Origin: Nannochloropsis oceanica
Taxonomy: Eukaryota > Sar > Eustigmatophyceae > Eustigmatales > Monodopsidaceae
Assembly: GCA_004519485.1 (NCBI GenBank)
Contig: CP038117.1
Location: forward strand, 310,001 to 374,000
Reading direction: 5' to 3'
DNA: 64,000 nucleotides
Shown: positions 46,099 through 56,134 of the stretch, piece by piece
Layout of the letters: each line of letters begins with the position of its first letter
Numbering within the stretch: position 1 is the first letter of the stretch
Notes under the pieces: generated by a model
What the model was told of the DNA's origin: nothing
Seen by the model: only the letters and a program-made list of their open reading frames with translations
Databases searched by the model: none
Program-made: the position numbers and the translations under genes

Positions 46099-46959
46099 AT
46101 GACTGGGGCCGTCATCCCCGTAGCCCAGCTCCTGAGCCTGCCCTTCCTCTTCCTCCTACTTGCCGAGGGTTCGCCATTACCATCAGCAGCCTTTGTACTC
46201 CCGGCACTGTCGCAGGCCAAAAGGCCACGCCCACCCTCAAGGTCCTTCTCCTCCGATGCACTGATAAAACACGCTCGTTTCATCTTTGTCTCGTCCAGCC
46301 CCGCCTCCTCCCTACTCTCCTTTCCTCACTCGTCATCCTGCCCTTCCTTCCTCTCACCCAAAGACAACACCGATACCGATACTGACGACGACGCGGCCAT
46401 CATTGCGCGTACTTGCGCCTGGATTCATAACATGGTGATCCGCACCCCTCTCTGTCCTTTTGCGGAGAAGGTAATAAAAGACGACACCGTAAAATACGTC
46501 GTCACCCGTGTCCGAAAGAGAAAAGAAGTTGCCGTGCTGGTGCTGGAGGAGGCCCTCGCATTAATTGGGGTCCCTGAGACAGAGACAGCTACCACAGTCT
46601 TGATCGCGCCTTATGCATTTGTTGAGGATTTTCCGGCATTCTACGAGACGGAACGGTTCCTGGAAGACCATCTAGAAGAGAGCCCATTGGGGGAGGAAGT
46701 GCTCGTGGCGTCTTTTCACCCTCAGTACATGTTCGGTGGAGGGGTAAAAGATGATGACCCGATTCATTATGAAAAGCGCTCCCCATATCCTGTGTTTAAT
46801 TTGTTGAGAGCACAAAGGGTGTGGGCGTACGCGGATGAGGGTTTGACAGAGAAGATCGCTGATAAGAACGCGGAGGCTTTGGAAGAGCTAGGGATAAAGG
46901 AGGTGAGAAGACGGTTTGCATTGGACAAAATAGAGGTGGAGGGAGAAGGGATAATCTGA
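46099..46959 (+). CDS. DUF1415-family protein, plastid-directed
   Basis: Single exon, 286 residues from ATG 46099, giving a signal peptide ending PSAA-F-VLP and a Pro/Arg/Ser transit region. The body matches DUF1415: TPLCPFAEKV near residue 120, YVV, LEEALALIG, TTVLIAPYAFVEDFPAF, and the strongly conserved VLVASFHPQYMFGG with YEKRSPYPVFNLLR. The family is widespread in bacteria and algae with unknown function. The conserved Cys in CPFA and the HPQYxF block are candidates for an active or metal site. Plastid location is inferred. Confidence 0.9.
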   Translation: MTGAVIPVAQLLSLPFLFLLLAEGSPLPSAAFVLPALSQAKRPRPPSRSFSSDALIKHARFIFVSSSPASSLLSFPHSSSCPSFLSPKDNTDTDTDDDAAIIARTCAWIHNMVIRTPLCPFAEKVIKDDTVKYVVTRVRKRKEVAVLVLEEALALIGVPETETATTVLIAPYAFVEDFPAFYETERFLEDHLEESPLGEEVLVASFHPQYMFGGGVKDDDPIHYEKRSPYPVFNLLRAQRVWAYADEGLTEKIADKNAEALEELGIKEVRRRFALDKIEVEGEGII

Positions 46960-47466
46960 AAATATAGCGAGTTAATGCATTTTTTTAAAGCCATCAGATT
47001 TCGAGAGGGTGGTTTGATAGTAGGCCGTCAGGGATGCAATATGTAAAGAAAATCAACCAAATCTAGAAGAGATGTAGTCCTTTCCCCCCACTTCAAACCG
47101 ATAGTGCGGAAAACAGCAACCAGTCACACGGCTTGTCACGATCGGTTGGCTGCACTCATATGCCATGTGCTGAAACACGACTGCTTCCTACCGCGAAGAG
47201 CACTCTGCGAGCTCGGTGCACTCTCCCATGCTTTCCTTCCTTCCCTTTCTCTCTATTTTCCCCGAAGGCAGAGAGGAAGGAACGCAAAAAAATATAAAAC
47301 AACATTCAGAACTCAATTTTGGGTGCATTACTTCTCTTTCCATATTGCTATTTGCGGTTTGAATCACTTGCATAATTGTCGAGGGTATCTCACCTTCCTC
47401 GCACAAGCCTGCTCACTGCTACCCCTCCCCTTTCCTCCCCCGCCACCATCCTCCCCCTCCCCCCTT
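46960..47466. other. Convergent intergenic region
   Basis: 507 bp between two convergent stops, without protein-like frames. Confidence 0.6.
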
Positions 47467-48213
47467 CTACTTCTTCGCGCCCAATTCATCAGGCCACACA
47501 CATACATTGCTTTCGGGCAACCTCACTTTTCCCCAGAATTCGCACGCAAACGGTCCATACTCCCTCGTGACGTCAAATTCAGGCGCCGGGCCCAAGTAGC
47601 TCTTCACTTCCTTTCCCCCCTCCTTCGCCAGGGCCAAAAACTCATCCACACTCTCTGCCACCTCCTCCATCTCCTGTAGCTGTTCACTGGCAACACCCGT
47701 GCGTGCCGCGGCTGCTAGCTCGGCCAAGTGCCCTTTTAACAACAGAGGCAAGAGCTCCGCGCGCTTCTGCTTCACTTCATCCGCAAGCTTCAACTTGGGA
47801 GCCAAGACCAGCATCTTTTCTTGCAACGGCTTGTAATGCGCATCCATGTATCGAACAATCGTCGCCGAGTCTTCCTTGCCCCCCTTTAGTTGCTTAGATT
47901 TCAACCCGCTCAATACCTCTTCCACTTTTTGACGGGCACGGGCCACTTCGTCCAAGGCTCCTGTCACATCTTCCCCCCCGCCGAACGGAAAGGCCTGCGC
48001 CCGGCGTGGTGATGGCATGACCACGCCACTGGCCGCAAAACCCAAAGCCAGAGCACCGAAGGAAGTCTGCAACAAAGCGTCTTTGCGGGTGCCATGGGAG
48101 ATGGTTCGACGATGACGATGTGGGGTAGGAGATGAATGGGTACCCGCCTTCATTGTAAAGGCATCCGCCGATGATGACAGAAAACCCACCGTGACAATGA
48201 TAGCAAGCCGCAT
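47467..48213 (-). CDS. Thylakoid-lumen helical protein, PsbQ/Psb31-type candidate
   Basis: Single exon, 248 residues. Three targeting parts in a row are visible: an ER signal ending ADA-F (about 18), a basic transit region (HRHRRTISHGTRKDALL), and a second hydrophobic stretch ending RRAQA-F (about 75), which is a lumen signal with an AxA site. The mature 170 residues are helical, with regular Lys/Glu/Leu spacing, and end GPFACEFWGKV..SNVCVWPDEL. This architecture and size fit an extrinsic photosystem II protein such as PsbQ' or Psb31, but I do not see a diagnostic motif. The lumen location is firm; the identity is not. Confidence 0.55.
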   Translation of the reverse strand: MRLAIIVTVGFLSSSADAFTMKAGTHSSPTPHRHRRTISHGTRKDALLQTSFGALALGFAASGVVMPSPRRAQAFPFGGGEDVTGALDEVARARQKVEEVLSGLKSKQLKGGKEDSATIVRYMDAHYKPLQEKMLVLAPKLKLADEVKQKRAELLPLLLKGHLAELAAAARTGVASEQLQEMEEVAESVDEFLALAKEGGKEVKSYLGPAPEFDVTREYGPFACEFWGKVRLPESNVCVWPDELGAKK

Positions 48214-48898
48214 AATCCACTATCAAGCGTCGCCTGTTTGATAAAAAGGTTGGGGTGATTATAGCAGAGAGCGGTGATGGGGAAGCCTCAGGTCGTCGAG
48301 TAACGCGTGCAGCTACGCTGGAACTGGTGAACTGACATGTGCCTACACCACGCAAGGCACGGGGATTATGGGATACGGCGGCAAGCTAACTGTCGTGGTG
48401 CTTATTGTTGTGCTTGTATGCGAACTAGCGTTAGACGAGGCAGTTGGGCAAGAGCGATGATGTCCGGCGGGAGTTGGATACGAGATCTCTTTCCTTCCTG
48501 CCAAGACCCTCCCACGCACGTGACTCCACCAGTACCATAACCTGCCACAGATATCTTAATCTTGCCGCAGGCATGACAGAAATGATACCGACATTTCTGT
48601 TGCAGGGCTTGAGTGTGGCATGGGCGGCCAAGCGAGCATTCATAGGAAGCAGGGAGGACTCGCGGAGCGGCGTTGACGCTGCTGCCTCTGCCTGTCATTC
48701 CGCCTACACAACCATCTGTAATCACACCTCCATCACTTCCCTTTCACATACCACAGGGCGGGGCGTTGCGTGGCTCGCCTTGAGCGCAGCGTCTTAAAAG
48801 AGGAAGAGCCAGAAGCTTCGATCCTCGACCCAACCCAAACCCAGCCAGACGAAGCCCCTGTCATCCCCTAACAGCGCCCACGGACACCAATAACAACG
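48214..48898. promoter_or_regulatory. Divergent region, lumen protein / NAA10-like
   Basis: 685 bp between diverging starts. Only short frames on both strands; no named element seen. Confidence 0.45.
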
Positions 48899-50419
48899 AT
48901 GCTTGGTCCCTCCTTTTTGCGTCGAGAACTCTCGGCCAACATTCTCTTTCTCTACCTCTTGCGGACGTCTGCCGCCGTGGTAACCCCCCCCGAACGCCCA
49001 GCGTGGACGCGTGGCTACGTTGCCTTCCACAAGGATCGAACAGGAATGAAAGTCTCCACTGCCAGCGCGACCGCTGCTGCTGCCGGTGGTGTGCATGATC
49101 AAGGGCACTACTTCACGCGTCCTTCAATGTTTGGACGGACCGGTGGGGGTGGTGTACCCAACCCGAGCAAAAACAATGGTGGCAGCGGCGGCAGTAGCAG
49201 CGGCAACAGCGCCAGCACCGGCGGGGGTAGCAGTGCTATCATGACTGCCGCGTCCAGTAAAACGGCATCATTCGCAGGTACAACAACATTGCAAGTGGCC
49301 CCTCCACAGGTGTGTATTCGCACGGCGAGACGGGATGACATCCCGGCGATTGAAGCCTGTAACTTGAAGACATTGCCCGAAAACTACCCGAATGCCTTTT
49401 ATCATAACCATTTACTTCAATGGCCTTATCTAGCGTTGGTGGCTGAGAGACAGCCACCTCCTGCTTCTCGGGGTGAGAATAATAATGAGCGTGGGGAAGG
49501 GGAGGGAGGGAGGGAGGGCGCGGGAAAAAAAATCGTGGGGTATGTGCTTGGACGGGTGGAAGTGACAAGCGCCGCTGTGGAGTCAGACGAAGCCTTTAAT
49601 TCTCTCCGTCCTCAAGAAACAGATTATAACCCTAGTCTAGCACCCATTTCAGCTTCCTCTTCTTCTTCTGCCTCCGTTTCCGTTTCAATGCCTCTGGGCG
49701 GCGCTGCTGCTGCTTCTGGTGCCTTCCCCGGCCGTAAGACAGGCCACGTCTCCTCCCTGGCCGTTTTGGATGACTACCGTCGAATGGGGATTGCGAAAGA
49801 ATTGATGGAGATCCTCCATGTGCAAATGAAGTTCAGATATGGAGTAGATTGCTCGACGTTGCATGTGCGTTGCTCCAATCGAGGAGCCCAAAAATTGTAT
49901 TTGGGATCGTTGGGTTATAGTGTGGTGGAGACCGTGCAGAGATATTATCAGGATGGCGCGAACGCCTATTATATGAAGTTGGATTTTACAGGGGGAGATA
50001 CAAGGAGAGACGGGGAGAGGCGAGCTGGGGGAAAGGTTGTCGGGAGGGGGGAGGTAGTGTTGCAGGAGGGGCTGGGGTTGCGGGAGGAGGAGGAGGAGGA
50101 CGACGAGGTGAGGGAGAGAGAAGAGGAGGAGACAGAGGTCCAGGGGGCGGCGGGCGGAGAAGGAAAGGACGGAGGAGGAAAAATGCGGATTGGGGGGTCG
50201 GCTCCAGGAGCAAGCAGTGGCAGTAGCAACAGCTGTAGCAGTAGCAGTAGCAGCAGTGGTTTCAAAGTGCGGGAGAAGGAGTCGGCGTTACTGACGCAGG
50301 ACAGTCAGGGTTACTTTCAGCTTTATCCTTCCTCCCCCACTTCCTCCTCCTCTACTTTGTCTTCGGGAGCACGAAAGAGAGGTGCTCCTGGTGGTGGCGG
50401 TCAGCGGCAGCAGTGGTAG
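48899..50419 (+). CDS. NAA10: N-alpha-acetyltransferase NAA10/ARD1-like
   Basis: Single exon, 506 residues. The GNAT domain (about 140-365) follows ARD1 closely: VCIRTARRDDIPAIEACNLKTLPENYP, WPYLALVAE, KIVGYVLGR, GHVSSLAVLDDYRRMGIAKELM (acetyl-CoA loop RRMGIA), STLHVRCSNRGAQKLY, and YYQDGANAYYMKLD. Two low-complexity inserts split it. NAA10 is the catalytic subunit of NatA and acetylates nascent N-termini with NAA15. The typical protein has about 235 residues; here a 140-residue Ser/Gly-rich N-terminus beginning with a hydrophobic segment and a 140-residue acidic/Ser C-terminus are added. An internal start (for example MKVSTAS) is possible. Confidence 0.9.
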   Translation: MLGPSFLRRELSANILFLYLLRTSAAVVTPPERPAWTRGYVAFHKDRTGMKVSTASATAAAAGGVHDQGHYFTRPSMFGRTGGGGVPNPSKNNGGSGGSSSGNSASTGGGSSAIMTAASSKTASFAGTTTLQVAPPQVCIRTARRDDIPAIEACNLKTLPENYPNAFYHNHLLQWPYLALVAERQPPPASRGENNNERGEGEGGREGAGKKIVGYVLGRVEVTSAAVESDEAFNSLRPQETDYNPSLAPISASSSSSASVSVSMPLGGAAAASGAFPGRKTGHVSSLAVLDDYRRMGIAKELMEILHVQMKFRYGVDCSTLHVRCSNRGAQKLYLGSLGYSVVETVQRYYQDGANAYYMKLDFTGGDTRRDGERRAGGKVVGRGEVVLQEGLGLREEEEEDDEVREREEEETEVQGAAGGEGKDGGGKMRIGGSAPGASSGSSNSCSSSSSSSGFKVREKESALLTQDSQGYFQLYPSSPTSSSSTLSSGARKRGAPGGGGQRQQW

Positions 50420-51096
50420 GTAAATTGAACAGGGCGTGTTCGGGTGAGGACGCAAACAGGCGGGAAGGGAGGGATGGAAGGAAGTTTGGAGAGTTGGTCG
50501 GATGAGGGGTTTGACTCTGATTTTGTCAATAAAGGAGATAGGTATAGGAGGAGAGGGGGCAGAGGGACGGAGGGATGTAGCGTTGTGAAAGCGGCAAATG
50601 AAAAATGGAAAGCGAATGTGTGCGTGCAGACGTAGCCTTTGTAAAGGGAGCGAAAGAGGGTGATCCAATCGGTGTGATTTTTAGATATGTGTAGACAAAC
50701 GATTTTTGGAGGATGGTGGAAAGGGGAGGGGACGGAAGGGGAGTACAACCTAACGGGGAATGTTTTCGTAGGGTTGCAAAAGCAGAGAGATTGAAAGCGA
50801 CGAAGACGAGTTGAATCGGTGAATGGGAGGGGGAAGAGGCGGTGGTGGCGGGAAGTGACCAGGACGAGTGTATTTCTACCAGACATAAGAAAAAGAGACA
50901 TTGAAATCCAAGCAGAGTAGCAAGGAAGCAACATTGGGATTCAAAAACCGAGGAGAGAAAGAAAAAAGACGGCGACGACAAGCAGGATCTAAGCAAGATA
51001 GCCGACTATTTATTCCCACTTTCTACATTACTGTCATTCATTTCACACCACGCTCCGTTCACACAATTTACACTTCTTAACGTGAAACCTAACTAT
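50420..51096. other. Convergent intergenic region
   Basis: 677 bp between convergent stops, purine-rich on the plus strand. No protein-like frame. Confidence 0.6.
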
Positions 51097-52452
51097 TCAC
51101 CTCTCCTCCACCCTCGCCTCAATCGTCCTCCCCAAATGCGTTCCCTTGCTTTGCGCTCGTACTAATACCTTCTTCCCAATAATCACTTCCGTCACACTGA
51201 TTCCCGCCCCCTGCCGCTTTTCCTCCTCTGTTCCGGAAAGTCTGAATTCATCATCCCCATCTCCTCCATCCCCGCCGGGATTCCCCACAAATCGCACCGT
51301 CTCGGCCTGTTGCAAGAACACCTGCGCCGTCTTCTTCTCCTCCCCCCATCCCTCCCTCCCCTCCTCTCCCCATTCGAACGCCACCTTCACCAGAGGCCGA
51401 CTCTCGACTTTACACCTCCCCACGGTGACCCCCCTTGCTTGTCCTCGCCAATTCACCACCTTGACTTGATCCCCCGCCTGGACCTCCGAGAGATACCTAG
51501 CACTGCCATCGGCCATCAACACGTAGGAGTGCACAGGGCCAGCATTAACGCGAAAGGGGCGTGGATTTATATAACCAGTGGGCAGCACTTCAGCTTGCAC
51601 CAACGCTAATGCCTTGGCTGATGAACCCACCAAGCAGCCCTCCCCTTCCTTCAGAAGTTGCACAAGATCCAGACACACACGATCACCCAATCCTCCTGAC
51701 ACTATATTTATGACTCGAGCGGGAACCAGGGATATGTGTCCTGCCGTTTCTTCGTGGTGTTCTCCAAGAGCAACAGCAACAGCAGCAGTACCACCAGCGG
51801 CAGCCGTCTGTCGGTTTGTGTCCTTACGAGCTTGCGCTTCACGCGCCGCCACCCACATAGACTCGTCCTGCAACTCAAGCAACAACGCGTCCACGCCCGT
51901 TTGCAACGCAAATGCTACCCCGGGGACATCATCTATTTTGTTCGGTTTGACACAAATTCTTGTGGGACTGCCCTGCGCCGCGGCAATTACGTTTTCACAG
52001 GGAATTTGAATCCAGTCAATGAAGAATTCAAGCACGAGCCAATCCACACTACCCACTAGTTTAATTGCATTGTTAATATCCTCCGGATTCTTCACAGAAA
52101 TCGCGGCCCCTATCAACCGCTCCTGCTCATCATACAGGTGGCCTTGGTGCTCGTCAACACGAATCTGCGGGGTAGACGAGGCTTTCAATAAGCCATCTTT
52201 GATGTCAAAACACCGTGTGGCGCCCGTTGGAATAGGATGATTTCCCTTTGAGTCGCGTTTTAAACAATTAGCCCATAGCTCTAAGGACGTCATATGAGGG
52301 TGATAATGGCGGTGCCGACGGTAACCCTGCCCGAGAGTGGGGAGTTCGCTTCCTAAAAAGGCGGTCTGGCAACACGGCACCACAAATAGCAGCGGCGAGA
52401 GCAGCCGCAACAAGGGCAGCACGAGAAGAGGGGACGTGGAGAGGGTTTTCAT
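51097..52452 (-). CDS. Archaeal-type 3-dehydroquinate synthase (DHQS II), plastid-directed
   Basis: Single exon, 451 residues. The signal peptide ends QTA-F-LGSE, so plastid import is inferred. The rest matches the DHQ synthase II family (archaeal AroB', MJ1249 type; also bacterial GriH): LVLEFFIDWIQIPCENVIAA, GVDALLLE, VVSGGLGDRVCLDL-like IVSGGLGDRVCLDLVQLL, GEGCLVGSSAKALALVQAE, and the signature PRPFRVNAGPVHSYVLMADGSARYLSEVQAGDQV with VGRCKVESRPLV. An Ala/Thr-rich insert follows the AREAQARK helix. Archaeal members make 3-dehydroquinate from an aspartate-semialdehyde-derived sugar by NAD-dependent deamination; the role in photosynthetic eukaryotes is unknown. Confidence 0.92.
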   Translation of the reverse strand: MKTLSTSPLLVLPLLRLLSPLLFVVPCCQTAFLGSELPTLGQGYRRHRHYHPHMTSLELWANCLKRDSKGNHPIPTGATRCFDIKDGLLKASSTPQIRVDEHQGHLYDEQERLIGAAISVKNPEDINNAIKLVGSVDWLVLEFFIDWIQIPCENVIAAAQGSPTRICVKPNKIDDVPGVAFALQTGVDALLLELQDESMWVAAREAQARKDTNRQTAAAGGTAAVAVALGEHHEETAGHISLVPARVINIVSGGLGDRVCLDLVQLLKEGEGCLVGSSAKALALVQAEVLPTGYINPRPFRVNAGPVHSYVLMADGSARYLSEVQAGDQVKVVNWRGQARGVTVGRCKVESRPLVKVAFEWGEEGREGWGEEKKTAQVFLQQAETVRFVGNPGGDGGDGDDEFRLSGTEEEKRQGAGISVTEVIIGKKVLVRAQSKGTHLGRTIEARVEER

Positions 52453-52744
52453 GCCCTACCTTCGCTGTGTCTTGTCCCTTCACCTCGGCTAATCAAATCC
52501 AAGGCTTAAACCCAAGTCTGGGCCATGACTGTCGTCTAGAGATTCTTCCTGCCCTTGTGATTAGATGGGTTTGCATGGAGGTTGGTGACTGTGACTGGTT
52601 GATATTCCTGTGTGACGTTTTGGCAACGGCCAGAACTTGTTTCTTGCTCCTCTTGTGCTTTTTTCTGATCGCACGCATCTCACCACCCTTACACCCACGA
52701 CACAAGGCACAGTTTGATCATTGTCGGCCATCCTCAGCGGAACC
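52453..52744. other. Divergent region, DHQS II / TSPO
   Basis: 292 bp between diverging starts (if the upstream TSPO exon is right); shared promoter presumed. Confidence 0.4.
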
Positions 52745-54404
52745 ATGGGCAGCGGCAGGGCGGTCGGTCTGCTTATGTCGGCCGGGATAATGCTAGCGGA
52801 AGGGGGCAGCAGAAGTACCAATCTTCCACCTCTACCGGCCGCCTCGTACCCACCTCCTTCTGCTTCCTGGGCCGCCTCCAGCATGGATCCCACATCCCTG
52901 CCACGCCTCTTGACACGGCGGGGTGGCATAAAGATACGGGCAGAGCCTGTGATCGAGGGGGAGTCCTCGAGATCACGGGTATGTTTCGGGAAAGGGAGAA
53001 GGGAAGGGAAGGAGAACCCCCTCTGGGGAATTGCCTTATTCGCAACCCACGGCGCTTTTCGGGAAGCGGGCATAAACGTGGATGGTCAACAATTTGCTCA
53101 TCAAATCGTCTCTAAATTCTACCACAATATAGATACCAAGCGGCAGCAACGAGCGGGACAAGAAAGGAGGGGGCAAGAACAGCAAAAGAGACACACCCGA
53201 CAGACGCGGAGAGGAGGAAGACGATCTCGTCGGAACCGCACGCTTGAGCTATGGGAGCGATGGCCAAAAAGGTTTGCGGATGGACGTTGATCTGGATGTG
53301 AGTGAGTTGACCAGTCACCTAGGACCTGCAGCAAAGCCCTTGGTAGCGGTGGCTAAGGCGATACAGCAAACAATTTTTTACACCGCGCCTATGTTAGCTC
53401 TCGCCGGGTTGATCACTCAAATTGCGGGAATTTCCTGCTCGCGATACACTAAGACGCAGGCGGACAAAAAGGACGGAGAGAAGAAGGGCAGCATCAATTA
53501 CAAAGGGAACCGCAGTACCACTGCTGACTGGAAGCAGCAACAAAAGCAGCAAGACGCCAAGGCCGCGGTTGTCGCGAAGACAAATAAGAAAGGTGCCTCC
53601 CCTCTCTCCTCACTATGGGCATTCCTCAAGTGGCCGTTCCCCTATTCGCTCTTCCTCTCCTCTTCCTCCTCCTCAACCTTGTCCTCCTCCAGAAGCAAAG
53701 ACAAGGACAACAGTAAACAAGCAGCTCACGTCTGCAATGTCAAAGGCGGTGCTGTTTCAATGCGAGAAACCCTCGATTGGAATGCCTTTGGTATTCTCAC
53801 CACCCGGGCCGCCGGTCAATGGTCCAGTCTCGTCATTGCAGGCATCGTTCTCGGCAAGCTCCTCAACCACGCCGCCGCCTCGACGAAATTCGATCCCACC
53901 CTCCTCCTATCCCTCGATATCTTTACAGCATTCGCCGCCATTTTTCTGAGTGAAAATGTGGGGTTCTTGCGGACCAAGATGGATATGAGTTGGTACCAGC
54001 GGGTGTTACGGAAACCGACTTGGACCCCCAAACCTATCGTCTTCCCCCTGGTCTGGATACCGCTGAAACTGCTGCAAACGGCAGCGTTAACGGTAGTCTG
54101 GCGGTTAGTAGAGAGAAACGCCTTGGCGGTGCCAGTACTACTTTTTCTTCTGCACTTGACCCTGGGAGATCTTTGGAACGTGGTTTTCTTTGGAGAGAAG
54201 AGGATAGGATACGGTCTGAGTGTAATGTATGCATTTTACGCCTCCTTGGCCGCGTCGTGTTATTCATTTTATAGCGTCAGGCCACGGGCGGCTTATTTGC
54301 TTGTGCCGACGGCGGTGTGGGTCTTTGTTGCGACAAGTTTGAATTATTCGATCTGGTTGATGAATGGGCAGCCAACGCGGTTTCCGACAAAGATGCAGCA
54401 GTAG
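52745..54404 (+). CDS. TSPO: TspO/MBR-family membrane protein (TSPO)
   Basis: The last about 165 residues are a clear TspO/MBR domain: WYQRVLRKPTWTPKPIVFPLVWIPLKLLQ, a run of five membrane helices, LGDLWNVVFFGEKRIGYG, and the C-terminal LNYSIWLMNG. It binds porphyrins and lipids and is linked to tetrapyrrole and stress control. Most homologs are about 160 residues. My model has two exons (52745-52978 and 53133-54404, GTATGT donor, ATAG acceptor, phase 0), giving 501 residues with a long N-terminal extension and an extra hydrophobic segment (IFYTAPMLALAGLITQIAG). A shorter start at ATG 53280 is the alternative. The domain is firm; the first exon is inferred. Confidence 0.8.
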
Positions 54405-55432
54405 CTGTCGTCTGAGCAGCAACAGCAGCATAAGCAGCTGCCGCTTCAGCAGCGGTAGGACGAGGAAAGGAGATCACGTTTGAAGAGGAGATGAGGAGAG
54501 ACCTCTATATCTAGATAGAGAAGGGGTATTTTGGGGGAAGGCATATGTCGTGGAGAAAACGACACAGAGGAACAGCGAGGAACAGTGAGGATGTGTGAGT
54601 ATGAGTGAGCGGGTGTGGCAGCCGCACCAACAGTGGCACCAATGCCTGCTGCAGTATCATCGCCGCCAGCAGCCGCATCGTCACGACACACACACTCGTC
54701 GGCCATTTTGCAGTCAAACAGAAACGAAAGCAAGCACACCAAATTGTTCATTACATAAAGCTCTGACCGCCCCGATTCCCAAAATAACATGAGACGGAAA
54801 GGGAGATCGGCGAAAGAAAGAGTGAAGTCAAAAGGCAGAAGATCAAGATCAAGAAGCAACGGCAAGCCCAAATCAGCAGCAGCAGCGGGCAGCAGCAGCA
54901 GCAGACGTAATATAATCGCGGCTTGACTTGCAAACAAATATGACGACTACGATACACCACCCCCACCTTCTTTTCTCACTCTCTACAAACATTGGACACA
55001 TTGATTCGCTCTTGAGAGACGTTATGCATAGACTAGCAGCTAGATGACGGTATTATTACGAATTCGTGTGCGTGCATATGTAATGATGTGCTTTTTAATG
55101 GCATTGGGGCATTGGAGAGGGAAGAGAGAATGGTGAGACGAAGGGTCTAGATACAGAGAGGAAACAAGACGTGAATGACAGACGGAGCGAGACACAGAGA
55201 GAACGATTTGCAATGCAACGGTAGGAAAAGATCGAGTGACAGCGACAGGTAGGGGAAATGCACTCACGCAAGGAAGCAATTAAAAAAGAAGGAACGAAAA
55301 AAATGAAATTTCCCCTCTTATCTCACGAGTATACTTCTTGATTCTTCTAGTTTCTCATTTTTCTACAATTAAGATGTGCTTTTCTCATAGACTTACGATT
55401 GTCTTTTACCCTCAATGGCCCCTCTTTCTTCC
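54405..55432. other. Convergent intergenic region
   Basis: 1 kb between the TSPO and Mis18 stops, with CAG-rich patches near 54418-54455 and 54875-54905. The long minus-strand frame inside has no protein-like character. Nothing recognised. Confidence 0.55.
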
Positions 55433-56134
55433 CTACTTCTTCCTTTTGAATTTATTTCCCACTGCCCCCACATTCTCTCGGTCGCCACCTCCTTTCCTTT
55501 CCCAATCTGTAGCCCCTGCTCCGATTGTTGCCTCCTTCAATGCCCGTTCCAAGCTCGAGATACGGTCGTGAAATACCAACATCATGTTCTGTACTTTTGT
55601 CAGCTCCAACTGCATAGCCGCGTGGGGAGGCCCTCCCTCCCCCCCTCCTCCCGCTGCAATCTCTGCTCCCTCCCTCGACGCTGCTGGAGGGGTCGGCATC
55701 AGGTGCGCGGGAAGCTCGCACGTGTGATCATAATTTCCTAGCTCGAAGCTCTCGAGGGCGTCTGTGGATAACGTAAAGAGATTGCGGGCTCCGTCTAAGG
55801 GCGCAGGGGTTGTCAAATACACTTTGCCCAACAATGCATTGCAGCCCTCGCAAAACAGCTCGTGAAACGTCGATCCCAAATCTTTCCCTTCCTCCGAGGT
55901 GCGCGGACAGGGCCCCCGAACGATGCCGCAGGCACCGTGCAGCGTTATGTGCCGCAAGTCCTCGTCCGCGCTGGTCAAGCCCAAAGAGTCCCCCACGATT
56001 CGCCGACACGCAGCACACAGAAAGACAATGCTCCCAGAAGCGGCGGCTGTGGAAGAAGCAGCAGCGGCAGCAGCAGCAGTAGTTGTGGCAGTAACAGCAG
56101 CAGGTAGGACTGCTAGCGGTGGTGGCAGCGCCAT
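55433..56134 (-). CDS. MIS18: Mis18-domain centromere protein
   Basis: Single exon, 233 residues from MALPPP; the frame is open 43 codons upstream. After an Ala/Thr leader comes a Mis18/Yippee-like zinc fold (about 35-150): FLCAACRRIVGDSLGL with the first CxxC, LFCEGCNALLGKVYLTTPAPLD with the second CxxC, then ARNLFTLSTDALESFELG. The GDS, LGxxYxxTP and FxLxxDALESFxLG blocks are specific to Mis18 rather than Yippee. A short coiled coil (QLELTKVQNMMLVFHDRISSLE) closes the protein, as in Mis18 alpha/beta. Mis18 licenses deposition of the centromeric histone CENP-A after mitosis. Head to head with nibrin. Confidence 0.88.
   Translation of the reverse strand: MALPPPLAVLPAAVTATTTAAAAAAASSTAAASGSIVFLCAACRRIVGDSLGLTSADEDLRHITLHGACGIVRGPCPRTSEEGKDLGSTFHELFCEGCNALLGKVYLTTPAPLDGARNLFTLSTDALESFELGNYDHTCELPAHLMPTPPAASREGAEIAAGGGGEGGPPHAAMQLELTKVQNMMLVFHDRISSLERALKEATIGAGATDWERKGGGDRENVGAVGNKFKRKK

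Noticed and set aside
54446-54937. 163-codon minus-strand open frame starting with a Leu-rich stretch
   Set aside because: The hydrophobic start comes from CAG repeats read in another frame, and the remainder has no protein-like pattern. It lies in the 3' space between convergent genes.
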